A stretch of 64,000 bases of DNA, from NCBI GenBank assembly GCA_900491605.1, contig UESW01003903.1, positions 454,326 to 518,325 on the forward strand. The letters are read 5' to 3'. Below are positions 23,751 to 35,814 of the stretch, one piece after another; positions within the stretch are counted from its first letter, which is position 1, and every line of letters starts with the position of its first letter. Under the pieces are notes generated by a model, which did not search any database, was not told the origin of the DNA, and was given only the letters and a program-made list of their open reading frames with translations. The position numbers were made by a program, and so were the translations under genes. This stretch comes from Calamus simplicifolius. Its lineage: Eukaryota; Streptophyta; Magnoliopsida; Arecales; Arecaceae.

Positions 23751-25672
23751 GGAGCTGCAGTGCTCTCGTCGTTTGTTGTGCACTAAACCACCCATCCTCA
23801 ATTCCTGGTTGCATTTTTTGCACAAGTCTCCTCCCTGCTGCTTTGTTAATGGGGGGAATTGTAGATACATTCAATTATTTTTGTTGGGTTCTTCTATCTT
23901 TTTTCTTTTTTTGCTAGTATAAAAGGTAAGGTATTGAATGGTGTCGTTTACACTCAGCCAGCACATGAAAAAGAATATATCTGAAATTAAATCAATTGAT
24001 TTATACCTATTGCAATCATTTTTACCCTCCCCCCTAGTTCAAGTATTCTAGGCCCCTAAAGAACGTGATAAAAAATTAATTGGCCATTGAGGGTATTTAA
24101 TTTGGAGGATCGAGGAGGTTGCTTAATTTGGAGTTATTAATGTGCACTTAATTCTGTACTGAATGTAAGAGGATCGATGAACATTAATTGACGAACTTAA
24201 TTGATCAAATTACATTTGGAGAAGACTTCATACTTTGTGTCTTGATCGAGTACTGGTGGTGCCTCCAAAGTATTTGAACTTGGTCAAATTACATTGGTGC
24301 TTTTCCCTCCTGTTCTTACAGCTGAATTAATTCCACCCTTTAATTCATTAATTCCTACGACATCTACTTTGCGTGAAAGACAAAGCAAAGGATTGATCAA
24401 TGAGATGCTTCAGCTGATCATATATGACTTGTTGTGTCAATTAATAATATCAAGTGCATTAATTAATTTACCTTAAATTCTTGGAGCACTCAATATTTAT
24501 GGGACCGCAGCAAACATTTCATTATATAAATTATAATTGTTTGTCATTGACTTATGCCGGCCCATCCTTGCAGTCGGTAAATTAAATTAAGCCATGTTTG
24601 ATTAGTTTATTTGCACAAAATTACATGGCTTGCATGCATATATGCATGCGTGGCTCCCTAATTAACCTTCTTAATTGGTGATTAAACAATTAATATAGGC
24701 CATCAATTAATATTCTCATTAATCCATTGCCCAGAATATACACTTAATTATTGTGTCAAACTTAAGGTGTAATTAAAGTCGATCTTGTACGTGGCAAGAG
24801 TAGAGAGAAAAGGAAGATGCTTGGGAAACTAGTCTCTAATCATTCTAATATTTAATGGCCAGGGAATGACCAGTACTCCTAGCTAACATCTACGTACGTA
24901 CATGCTTAAATTTATTATTACTTGGGAATTCTAAATGAATAATATACATGACTGTATTTTTAATTAAAAGAACAAACTAATCTAATATATCCATTTTAAG
25001 TTTCTTAGCTAGCTAGATTGGAAATGAAGGAGACAAATGTCCGAAAATGATGTATATATAGTGCATGGTATATATGAGTTCTAGATCTTATTAGCAAGCA
25101 GGAAGTCTTAATTTAATTTGCATCCTTAATAATAAGGTGCCCCAGTACTATTAATTAATTACTTGTTTTCCTATATAGAAGAAGTAATTCAAGTCGGGAG
25201 CCAGTGATTCATATATAACTACGGGGAATTGAAGGGAAGGGAATTAATGCACAAATTTTGGGAAGAAGAAGAAGAAGCAGCAGCTTATCGGATGATGTAT
25301 GGTGCTGGCCTAAAGATCGATCTCAAGGGATTTCGCTAGCTAGCTGGTCAAATTAAAGCCGATCAATTAATTAAGAACAAAAAAGTTTTCTGTCTACAGT
25401 ACTACGATTAAATTAAGCTACATCTCTCTCTCTCTCTCTATCTGATGATAATAGCAAAGGATAGATGAATAACTCCCGGATCTCTGTGTTCCTTTTCTTT
25501 CTCTCCAAAAATATATGCATTTTTGAACAGAAATCAAAGGGGAAGAAATTAAGACAGTTTATTATAAGGTGATTTCTAGCAATTCAGAAATTAAGCCATA
25601 TATCTCATGACTAGTTATCTCATTTAGGTTAATTAGTCCCAAAGAGTTGGGTTAAGATTAGGCGAACCTAAC

Positions 25673-25709
<37 letters not shown>

Positions 25710-27600
25710 GGCGAACATACACCTACCTAATTATCAACATCCAACAATAATTATTATAGCCAAAGAGTATTATTATTATTGTCAAACTGTGCGCATGAAA
25801 TATATATATATGTGTGTGTGTGGGGGGGGGGGGGGGGGGGGTTACTCTCGTATCTACTACTACTACTACTACGAGAGATGCATGCATGTACGTGCCAAGA
25901 CATGTTCGACAACTGGATGTACGTTTATATATATATTATAATTATTGTCAAACTGTGCGCATAATATATATATATATGTGTGTGTGTGTGGGGGGGGGGG
26001 GGGGTTACTCTCGTATCTACGACTACGAGAGAGATGCATGCATGTACGTGCCTAGACATGTTCGACAACTGAATGTACGTTTATATACATACATACATAT
26101 ACGTGTGTGTATATATATATATATATATCATTGATGAAGAAGTTCTCTAGCTAGCCTGCCACCATGCTACATTATCGATCTCTCCCTCGAGTGGAAAGAA
26201 AATATAATGATATTTTATACGTTTCATTTTCTTTCTTTCTTTCGATTTTAATCCACTTCGTCATACGATGGAATTTGTATGTATTGGAAAGTAATTAAAG
26301 GTTTTTTTTGTTTTGGTTGGAAAAAATCCTCTGCATCTGAGCTGTAAAACCAACTGTATCTAAATATAGTTGGGCTGGACAAAGTGGGGCAGCTCGGACT
26401 TAGGACCGAGAAGTTATCTAGGGTCAGCCTATAACCATAAGCTCGACGTGTATTTTTTTTTAATCTTTTTGTTGACTCCTACCGGGACTCAAACAAATTT
26501 TTCTTTAACAATCAAGAGAAATAATTTAAAAAAATATAATTATTTATAATTTAAATATCAATTTTATCCAGAGTAGAGAAGAGTAGAGTAGAGGATATTC
26601 ATCAATAAATAATATAGTAAAGTGGAGAGAAAAATTAGGGAGTGATGGCGAGAGACCAAGCCAGAACATATACAATTTTTACTCTATAGGCATCCTCTTG
26701 GTTTGTTCCATACCACTTTCTCTCTCTCTCTCTTTTCCCCTTCCAATTCCTTTTCTATCTAAAAAATAATTACAATTATCATTAATAGTTTATAATGGAA
26801 CTTTAATTAACTCAATTTGAAACATGGGCATGCAGAACAGAAAAAAATAAAAAAATAAAAAATAATAATTCTTGAAAGCAATTCATCATGCATGGAAAGA
26901 AAATATTTATTTCTTTTGTTTGGGTTGAATTTGTAAAACTTTGCTTTTAATCGTGGTAGAGTTCAGAAATGGGAACGGGTACGAATAAAGCCTACAAATT
27001 TTATTATTATTATTAAATAGCATTAATATATCAATAGAATAGTTGGGTGGCTATACGTGATAAACCCTTTTTTTGGTTAATTTCTTTTCTCTTCTCCCTT
27101 TAGATGGAGATAGAAAATATTGATAATTAAAAATTATATATAAAACAAATATAGTTAAAATAAGAAAGTTAAGATGAATATATTTTAATTGAAGAAAAAA
27201 AAATAAAGTTATTGTAAAAATAGAGATAAATGTAATATAAATCTATTTTTTTTTAATGTAAACCTATAAATACATCAATGTAAATAAATGGTATTGTATA
27301 TATAGAATGGGAATCAAAATGGAAATTTTGATTGATAGGACGGCATACAAAATATGTGAATCAGGTGCTCAATGCTCATGGAATTTATTGTGTTAGCTAA
27401 GAAGAAGTTGATGGTTCAATCGTCGCCATTCATAGACAAAGTCTAGTTTTGTTTGTTGACGCGTCAAATCTTCGCCCACTAGCAGGATTGGCCCTAATTG
27501 GCCCAATGTGGTCAAATCCCTGGCACGTTGGATTGCAAGCCTCAATAATTTTGTCGACAGCGTTGGTAAGTTGCTCGGCCATCCCATCGGTTATCAATCC
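23751..27600. other. 3' flank of SUN copy A and A-B intergenic region
   Basis: No independent gene is supported. The sequence is AT-rich and matches the flanks of B, C and D. A 60-codon frame (24294-24476) is present in all four flanks, but it has no signal beyond shared ancestry. Dinucleotide and poly-G runs occupy 25676-26130 (listed separately). Homology to the flank of B ends near 27303. After that the sequence is the promoter-side flank of copy B. Confidence 0.65.
25676..26130. repeat. Microsatellites within a duplicated 165-bp unit
   Basis: After an AT run (25676-25708), two units lie in tandem (about 25768-25934 and 25935-26100). Each has the order GTCAAACTGTGCGCAT, (AT)n, (TG)n, a poly-G run, the hairpin CTCTCGTA...TACGAGAG, then GATGCATGCATGTACGTGCC and a CGACAACTG(G/A)ATGTACG tail. 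Copy C's flank has one complete unit and a fragment (48472-48780), so the array length differs between the duplicated blocks. Confidence 0.75.
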
Positions 27601-27889
27601 TTGCTCGTGAAAGAAGGAAAGAAATCTTCGATTTATCTCTATTACTATAATTTAAGTTCCTAGATTTATCTCGTGATAAGAGGATTATGAGATGCAATCA
27701 TTATTTCTTTCCAAAGAAGGTCGAGGCAAACAGAAAAAAAAAAAAAAAAAAAAAAAATGACAATTATTATTCAATTGATAACATGATTGCAGTAATACTT
27801 AGAGGAGAAGAAACCAGAATAACTTATTATCAAATTCGTGCCTCGGCTTCCAGCGCATGCATCCCAAAGACACGAAGGAATCGGCGCGC

Positions 27890-28145
27890 AGGCCTCCCTC
27901 CTATAAAAAAGGAAAAAACGCAATCCCTAATCCCTTTAGAACTCGGAAACGAAGGAATCGGCGGCCCCCTCTTATAAATTCTTCCGCGTTGCCTTCCCCT
28001 CCCTCGCAAAACAAATCCAAACCCCTCCACCTTGGCGCTTGATCTTCTCGGCGACCACGCGGAGCCCCCAAGCCTGTGCGATCGAGCGGTCCTCACACTC
28101 CGTCGTCGTCGCCGAGCTCTCCAAGCCCGTCACCGCTTATTGCCG
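27890..28145 (+). promoter_or_regulatory. Putative promoter and 5' leader upstream of SUN copy B
   Basis: Two TATA-like motifs lie in a CT-rich context (TATAAAAAA at 27902 and TATAAAT at 27973). A GC-richer leader follows. The stretch up to CCTCACAC (about 28102) is shared with D (50590-50818) and with C (43748-44029). Beyond that point B and D carry NEET sequence and C does not. Which gene this promoter originally served is open: SUN is the likely answer because it is shared with C. TATA use is inferred from sequence alone. Confidence 0.6.
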
Positions 28146-28316
28146 GTATTAATATTCCTCTTCTTTTTTTTTTTTTTTAACAAAAACAAAACATTGCTTC
28201 GATTGATCAACGATGGATGTGAACAGGTGTTGGAGGTCGGGGGCATTCCCGCTGTGCGACGGGAGCACAACAAGGCTACGGGTGACAACGTGGGACCTTT
28301 GCTGCTAAAGAAGTGA
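28103..28316 (+). pseudogene. NEET: CDGSH iron-sulfur (NEET/CISD) gene fragment upstream of SUN B
   Basis: Two exons with a short intron encode the core of a plant NEET protein. NEET proteins are small homodimeric 2Fe-2S proteins of plastids and mitochondria. Exon a (28103-28145) reads SVVVAELSKPVTAYC plus the first two bases of an Arg codon. The intron is GT at 28146 to AG at 28226. Exon b continues RCWRSGAFPLCDGS. The cluster normally needs three Cys and the His of CDGSH. All three Cys are present, but about 10 bases are missing after CDGS, removing the His and shifting the frame; HNKATGDNVGPLLLKK can be read in another frame to the stop at 28314-28316. The transit peptide and upstream coding part are absent. 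Retention of the intron means DNA-level capture, not retroposition. The family call is from recalled conservation of this motif. Confidence 0.8.
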
Positions 28317-29250
28317 AGTGAAATTTGTACTTCTATCCGACCTCTTCTTTGCTTCAATAATTTCTCTTGTGATGAATCTATGGATATTGCTTGCGTCCTG
28401 ATGAATAAGGCCTATATAATTCTATTTATTTATGATCTCGGTATGCCGGCGATGATCCTCCAAGTTGTTTACACTTTGGTGTTTATTTTTATCTGGTCAG
28501 GGCTAGAAAAAGTGGAACAAATTTGCATTTGTGTGTCACTTTTTCCCAGGATATTGGAGAATATTTTAGCACTCTTGTTTCAATTCACACAAAGAAACTA
28601 ATGGTATGTAAAAGCAAAAGAGGGCAGTCTCATAGACACAAGTTCGGAATCCAGGAAGAGCCAAAGATCTACAATCCATAGAAATTTAATTTCTTAATGT
28701 TTTTGGAACAAATTCGGTTCAGATTAGGCTGTAGCAAGAACATGATGCAGAATTGTTAACTTAATTTTATGTTTATTCTTGTAAAAGAGAACATAGGAGG
28801 AATTAGCCGTGCATGAATCTGAAAAAGCCTAGCCTGTTCTAATTAACACATAATCAACTCATCACTACTATCTCAGCCAAAGCAGCAGAGGATCTCATAT
28901 ATTGAATTATGAGTCTTTGAACCCATGGATTCTAGGTAACATCCCTTGCAAATTAGATGGTCAGTCTTGAAGACTTGGTTGACGAAACCTATAATAATGG
29001 TCAGTAATTTTAGGATTGTTTCACATGCATACTTTTTTATTTTTTGATTGTCTTATAAAAATTCATTCCTTTCTAGTTATCTCATTCAATAAAACCTTCT
29101 TCTTAGGTTTAAAGAGCATAAAAATATTAAAAATATAATATTAATTTTTTTGATTGTCTTGCTATATCATCAATTTTAATTAATTTTCTGCAATTTTTTT
29201 GTTTGTTGGTTGATTGAACTTTTTCTAAAGGAGTTTTTGTTGCAAATTTG
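28317..29250. other. NEET 3' flank and putative SUN 5' intron (copy B)
   Basis: No coding exon is supported. The left part has no counterpart upstream of copy C and probably came with the NEET fragment. Homology with C resumes at about 29198 (TTGGTTGATTG...CTAAAGGAG). A CTTAG acceptor-like site at about 29256-29260 precedes the SUN coding exon, so this could be the end of a 5'-UTR intron. Confidence 0.5.
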
Positions 29251-29450
29251 TTTTTCTTAGGAAATGTATATGTTTTAGTTTTACGGGCGGTTGAATCTGT
29301 TATTAGTTATTTCTTTTTTCCCTTCAATTTAATTCATTGCTTCTTTAGCTTTAGCTATGAGAGATATTCAGTCTTTTGTCCTCAAAATCTTTATTTATTA
29401 TTTTCATCTTTCTTAGATTACTTCTTGTGTCTGCTTCCACCATTGCTTCA

Positions 29451-31217
29451 ATGGAAGCAAATCCTACCAATAATAATGCATCTTTGAAGCCAAATGCTAG
29501 GAGAAGAACGGTGGAAGTTATAGGGAAGAAATTTTATGTGCTTACAGAAGGAGGAGTTAATGAGGATAAGATAATTGTTATTGAGCATAAAAGAGCTATC
29601 TCGAAGCGGCGAAAAGCAAAGTGGCAAACTGTTCTTAGCATTCTAACCAAGATTTGTTTGCTTCTAGTAGCTCTTTTATGGCTGGGGCAGACAGTTTGGA
29701 GATTGGCTGGTAGGATTGGAGACCATACTAACTCACCATTTCTTGCTTTGGATTATAAGGGTCAGGTTTCTGAAATTGAGGCATCTTTAAAGAAAATAGC
29801 TAACATGTTGCAAGTTCATGTAGAAGCCGTAGATCGAAAAATTGGAAATGAGCCCAAACTTAGAAAGCAAATTGAAGAGAAAGTAGCAATGTTGGAGAAG
29901 GAGTTGAAGAAGTTGGAAGTTAAGACTGATGGATCCCAAGCAAGGGAATTTAGAAAGCAAATTGAAGAGAAAGTAGCAATGTTGGAGAAGGAGTTGAAGA
30001 AGTTGGAAGTTAAGATTGATGGATCCCAAGCAAGGGAACTTAGAAAGCAAATTGAAGAAAAGTAACAATGTTGGAGAAGGAGTTGAAGAAGTTGGAAGTT
30101 AAGACTGATGGATCCCAAGCAAGGGAATTTATAAAGCAAATTGAAGAGAAAGTAGCAATGTTGGAGAAGGAGTTGAAGAAGTTGAAAGTTAAGACTGATG
30201 GATCCCAAGCAAGGGAAGAACTTAGAAAGCAAATTGAAGAGAAAGTAGCAACGTTGGAGGAGTTGAAGAGTTGGAAGTTAAGACTAATGGTTTAGACAAG
30301 TCTTTGACTGAATTCAAGGACATGGGTCTGCTTTCAAAGAAAGAATTTGAAATATTTCAGGATGAGCTTGCTAGAAAACTAGATGGTAGTGATAGTGATG
30401 TTCATTTGGACCAAATTATGTCTTTTGCTAGGAATCTTGTTAAGAAAGAGATTGAAAGGTATGCAGCCGATGGACTTGAAAGGGTTGATTATGCTTTAGC
30501 TTCTGGTGGCGCCAGGGTGGTCAGTCATTCAGAGCCTCATGGTTTTCAGGGAGTGAACAGTTGGCTTCGTGCTTTTATAATTGGAAATGGAGTTCACCCT
30601 AGTGCCCACAAAATGCTGGAGCCAAGTTATGGGGAGCCTGGCCAATGTTTTCCCTTGCAAGGAAGTAGTGGGTTTGTTGAGATTAGGCTCAGAATAGGGA
30701 TTATACCTGAGGCTATCACACTGGAGCATGTATCTAAGGTATGTTTTTGTTCCAATTGTTCTATTCATTTTTCCTTTATAGCTATATTTTGAGGCATTTG
30801 GAACTTAGTGCTTGTTTCTTTTAACTTTTTCTTTCCTATTAATTCATATAATGCATAATTATCGCTGATGCCTCTTTTTATATGGTATGTGCGCAGAGCG
30901 TGGCTTATGACAGGAGCAGTGCCCCCAAGGATTGTCGGGTCTCTGCATGGTTTGAATCAGATGATGATGATGATGACCCATCCAGCCAAGTCAAGGTGTA
31001 CCGCTTGAGTGAGTTCTCTTATGACCTGGAGAAGAGCAATGCGCAGACCTTCAACGTCGAGACAGCTCATGAGTTTGGTGTGGTGGTCAACAAGGTGCGA
31101 CTAGACTTTACCTCCAACCATGGGAGTTCAGATCATACGTGCATCTATCGATTTAGGGTGCACGGTTATGAGCCAAGCTCCCTGGCAGCTATATCTTCTA
31201 ATCTAATGGCTTTATAG
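29451..31217 (+). pseudogene. SUN: SUN-domain gene copy B, two 1-base deletions
   Basis: Exon 1 is 29451-30738 (donor AAG|GTATGT) and exon 2 is 30897-31217. Compared with intact copy D, B lacks one A near 30057-30061 (GAAGAAAAGTAAC against GAAGAAAAAGTAAC), which creates an immediate stop. It lacks another A near 30268 (TTGAAGAGTTGG against TTGAAGAAGTTGG). Apart from these, the encoded protein differs from D at only a few residues I can see, for example Arg for Ser near residue 17 and Gln for Lys in HLD(Q/K)IMSF. Both lesions lie in A-rich coiled-coil repeats, where consensus indel errors are plausible. B may therefore be a real gene misread as a pseudogene. Confidence 0.85.
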
Positions 31218-34200
31218 GGAGCTGCAGTGCTCTCGTCGTTTGTTGTGCACTGAACTACCCATCCTTAATTCTTGGTTGCATTTTTTGCATAAGACTGTAG
31301 ATACATTCAATTATTTTTGTTGGGTTCTTCTATCTTTTTTCTTTTCTTGCTAGTATAAAAGGTAAGGTATTGAATGGTGTCGTTTACGCTCAGCCAGCAC
31401 ATGAATGAAGAATATATCTAAAATTAAATCAATTGATTTATACCTATTCTAATCATTTTTACCCTCTCCCCCAAGTTCAAGTATTTCTAGGCCCCTAAAG
31501 AACGTGATAAAAAATTAATTGGCCATTGAGGGCGTGGCGTTCGGACTCACAAGAGTGGGCTGGTTGTCTTGTATTTAATTTGGAGGATGGAGGATGTTGC
31601 TTAATTTGGAGTTATTAATGTGCACTTAATTCTGTGCTAAATGTACGTAGAGAGAGGATCGATGAACATTAATTGACGAACTTAATTGATCAAATTACAT
31701 TTGGAGAAGACTTCAAACTTTGTGTCTTGATCGAGTACTGGTGGTGCCTCCAAAGTATTTGAACTTGGTCAAATTACATTGGTGCTTTTTCCTCCGGCTC
31801 TTACAGCTGAATTAATTCCACCCTTTAATTCATTAATTCCTACTACATCTACTTTGCGTGAAAGACAAAGCAAAGGATTGATAAGTGAGATGCTTCAGCT
31901 GATCATATATGACTTGTTGCATCAATTAATAATATCAAGTGCATTAATTAATTTGCCTTAAATTCTTGGAGCACTCAATATTTATTGGACTCAACAAACA
32001 TTTCATTATATAAATTATAATCGTTTGTCATCGACTTATGCCGGCCCATCCTTGCAGTCGGCAAATTAAATTAAGCCATGTTTGATTAGTTTATTTGCAC
32101 ACAATTACATTGCTTGCATGCATATATGCATGCGTGGCTCCCTAATTAACCTTCTTAATTGGTGATTAAACAATTAATACAGGCCATCAATTAATATTCT
32201 CATTAATCCATTGCCCAGAGCACTTATTGTGTCAAACTTAAGGTGTAATTAAAGTCGATCTTGTACGTGGCAAGAGTAGAGAGAAAAGGAAGATGCTTGG
32301 GAAACCAGTCTCTAATCATTCTAATATTTAATGGCCAGGAATGACCAGTACTCCTAGCTAACATCTACATATGTACATGCTTAAATTTATTATTACTTGG
32401 GAATTCTAAATGAATAATATAGTATTCTTAATTAAAAGAACAAACTAATCTAATATATCCATTTTAAGTTTCTTAGCTAGCTAGATTGGAAATGAAGGAG
32501 ACAAATGTCCGAAAATGATGTATATATAGTGCATGGTATATACCTGTAATTAGTAGTGTATATATGAGTTCTAGATCTTATTAGCAAGCAGGAAGTCTTA
32601 ATTTAATTTGCATCCTTAATAATAAGGTGCCCCAGTACTATTAATTAATTACTTGTTTTCCTATATAGAAGAAGTAATTCAAGTCGGGAGCCAGTGATTC
32701 ATATATAGCTACGGGGAATTGAAGGGAAGGGAATTAATGCACAAATTTTGGGAAGAAGAACAAGAAGCAGCAGCTTATCGGATGATGTATGGTGCTGGCC
32801 TAAAGATCGATCTCAAGGGATTTCGCGAGCTTGCTGGTCAAATTAAAGCCTGCCACCATGCTACAATATCGATCTCACAAACAAGTAGTAGAGATGGCAA
32901 AAAACTGGTCTCGTCCTGCCAAAATTATATTGTTCCTCCTAACACCTAACTATGCAAGTCCATAAGGAAATTAATTAAAAATGTTTGGCCTTATCTGGAC
33001 CACATGGCCCTTGCATGCATGCAGCCAATCGACCTCAGCTTAATTTGGACCTTCGGGCACCTTCAACCAATGCCGGTTGTGGCTGATGTCCTCCCATCCC
33101 ACTTGCATCACATCCATTTTATTACTGAATTCTTGATAAAAAAATACAAGAAAAAAAATCTATATATATACGATGGGTAACATGCATATGCGTACTTGTT
33201 TCTGTTCATGGGGTAAATTAGGATTGGACCCATCAAATTGTGATGCCTAAGGATGAACTTGAAGACTCCTTGATCAAAATCGATGATCCTAGACCTGGGC
33301 ACTAGCTGGATGTTGAGCCATGGATGGGGGACATTCCAAAGACCCTGTGACCGAAGCTTCAGCTCTCCATCATGCACTCTGTTAAGGAAACCGACCGATG
33401 AAGGTGACATCATTCTCAAATGCAAATCCTGGCACGAAGCTTAGACCTTCAAGCAACGACTCCAGCTCCTGGCAACGGTCCAAAAATGTTAGCCGTGGAA
33501 ACAAATTAATGGTTTAAGTCGAAAGAAGATTGTCAAACTTATAATGATGCATTCACATGCAGAATTAAAGAAAGCTCGATCTAGTTTTAGCACCTCAATT
33601 ATCAGATATCTGATAACCGAGTTGTTTAACCTGGCTATTTAATTTGTTCCATACCACACACACTCTCTCTCTCTTCCCCTTCCAATTCCTTTTCTATCTA
33701 AAAAATAATTACAATTACCATTAATAGTTTATAATGGAACTTTAATTAACTCTATTTGAAACATGGGCATACAAACATAAAAAAAAAAAAAATAAAAATT
33801 CTTGAAAGCAATTCATCATGCATGGAAAGAAAATATTTATTTCTTTTGTTTGGGTTGAATTCATAAAACTTTGCTTTTAATCGTATTCGGCAGGGTAAAG
33901 TTTAGAAACGGGAACGTGTACGAATAAAGCCTATAAATTTTATTATTATCATTATTAAATAACATTAATATATCAATAGAAGAGTTGGGTGGCTATACAT
34001 GATAAACCCTTTTTTTGTTTAATTTCTTTTCTCTTCTCCCTTTAGATGTAGATAGAAAATATTGATAATTAAAAATTATATATAAAATAAATATAGTTAA
34101 AATAAGAAATTTAATATAAATATATTTTAATTGAAGAAAAAAAATAAAGTTATTGTAAAAATATAGAGATAAATGTAATATAAATCTATTTTTTAAATGT

Positions 34201-34551
34201 AAACCTATAAATACATCAATGTAAATAAATGGTATGGTATATATGGAAAAATAAATAAATAAAAATTATATTAAAAAATAATTAGTTGTAATTAAAATAT
34301 AATTTTAAATCAAATAAGATAAAAAAATAATTAAATAATTTTAGATTAATATTTTGTTATTGTTGCTTGTCTAGATTCTTGTGAAGAGTATGAGACCCTT
34401 AAAGATAGTGCGAAGATCTACATACAAAAGGTTAGAGATCCTTAAAAATAAGAGAACCCAACTTTATGGCCACGGAGGGATCCGTGGCACCCCCTTAGCG
34501 GCTAACTACTACTTTCGGTGTTTGAGAGGCTAGAGTTATTTTTTTTTGCAT
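31218..34551. other. 3' flank of SUN copy B
   Basis: AT-rich and non-coding. It follows the flank of A/C/D to about 32870. It then carries about 770 bases (about 32880-33645) absent from A, where A instead has its microsatellite region, and rejoins A-like sequence at the CTCTCTCTC run. The shared flank ends near 34243. A 105-codon frame at 33108-33425 (minus) has no recognised similarity. 34260-34551 has no identified feature. Confidence 0.6.
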
Positions 34552-34556
34552 ATTTA

Positions 34557-35814
34557 TGTTGGGTGTGGCAGATGGTGGCTACCTAATTGATCAGACTAAG
34601 GCTAGAGTTATACCATATGTCCTTAAGATAATTTCGTCCCGCAATGGTGCTTACGGTCAGTATGACGATTGTCTCCCAGGATACAACAGTCTCCTTTTGA
34701 TGAAAGTAGCACTACAATTCATCAAAAATATCGAACCAAGAATGCTACTCTCTTTTTAATGCACTATTGCTATACTACCCTTAGGAAGTATGCAAATACC
34801 TAAGAGAGAACTCAATTCGGAATGGAATTGGAATGAATGAAATGAGAGGGTCTTGGGTCCTATTTATAGGTTTTTAGGTGCCCCTTGGAAGCAACCCTAC
34901 GAATTTAGTTTAATTTGAATTCTTTGATCGAAGGATGTGAGGGTTAAGGGCTTATCACCCTTGATATGCCCTTTAGACATCGTGATCTTCAGATCAGGCG
35001 ATCGGATAAGCCTTTTCATGGATGTGATCTAAAGATCAGCCAATCAGATAAGCCTATCCTCATCCTGATATGCCTTTTCATCATCGTGATCTGATGATCA
35101 CGTTATTAGATAGGCAGTTGCACGTCTTTGATACACCGTTTCAATATTACTTATCACAACGGCTTGATCAGAACGATGCCTTATCACCAACCATACGATC
35201 GACGGACGCCTTATTACCAACCGACAATCGGACGGGTGCCTTATCACCAAGCGTCCTATTGACTGGTTAACCAACCGTCCTATTGACTGGTCAACCGATG
35301 GGTATCAACCATTGGATCGTGATCGTGATTGTGATTTGATCACCGCATCTCGACCCTTCATCCGATCGATTAACGATCAATTGATCTTATCCCCTTATCT
35401 TGATCTGATCACTCTCCACCGTCGGATTCTCCTGATCTAGGAAAAATTTAAAGCCCCTCAAGCTTCTCGCGATGATGCGCACGTGTGAAGTACAAAGTGC
35501 GCCTACAAAGTGCCCATTGCGCCCTTCGCATACGCGTATACGCGTGCGCGTGTGCGAGGGTGATGCTACGCACACGTGCGTGTGCGTAGCATCACCCTCA
35601 AGCTCTCTACTTATGGTGAGCCTAAGGAACTTAAGCTTCAAGGAAGTGGTTTCCTTATAAGTGAACATTCCTGTCTTGATTTTTCCGATGTGGGACTAAA
35701 TGTCCCCGTAATTTCTCATTCACACACATAAGGAGGTAATGAGCGTTCAAGGCCCATTAGGGTATTCAAGGCCTATTTTGGCCCATTACCCAACATTTGG
35801 TCCATTGTCCAACA
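34557..35814 (-). repeat. Copia LTR, left (3' LTR of the element)
   Basis: 1258 bp, TGTTGG...CCAACA. It is paired with 42327-43554. It contains a 44-base perfect palindrome (35556-35599) that is much shorter in the partner LTR. Confidence 0.93.
35556..35599. repeat. Palindrome with 20-bp arms in the left copia LTR
   Basis: The left arm GAGGGTGATGCTACGCACAC (35556-35575) is the exact reverse complement of 35580-35599, with a 4-base centre. The equivalent site in the right LTR (43316-43338) is only a 10-bp-arm hairpin with a 3-base loop. LTRs start identical, so one of them has gained or lost about 19 bases at the palindrome centre. Confidence 0.85.

Larger units (their letters stand above)
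21789..32246 (+). repeat. Segmental duplication, left block (SUN copies A+B)
   Basis: About 10.46 kb that aligns in the same orientation with 44670-54965. The two blocks share gene order, intergenic sequence and even indels. Differences I can see are scattered substitutions, microsatellite length and a few indels, the largest in the repeat-rich stretch 25530-25930 against 48420-48560. The left edge coincides with the N at 21785. The right edge of the partner block is a retrotransposon insertion at 54966, so homology beyond 32246 cannot be tested here. Confidence 0.9.

Noticed and set aside
24294..24476. 60-codon frame present in all four SUN flanks (also 31779, 47185 and 54494)
   Set aside because: It is conserved only because the flanks are duplicated. 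It starts inside AT-rich sequence, and no homology or codon signal is seen.
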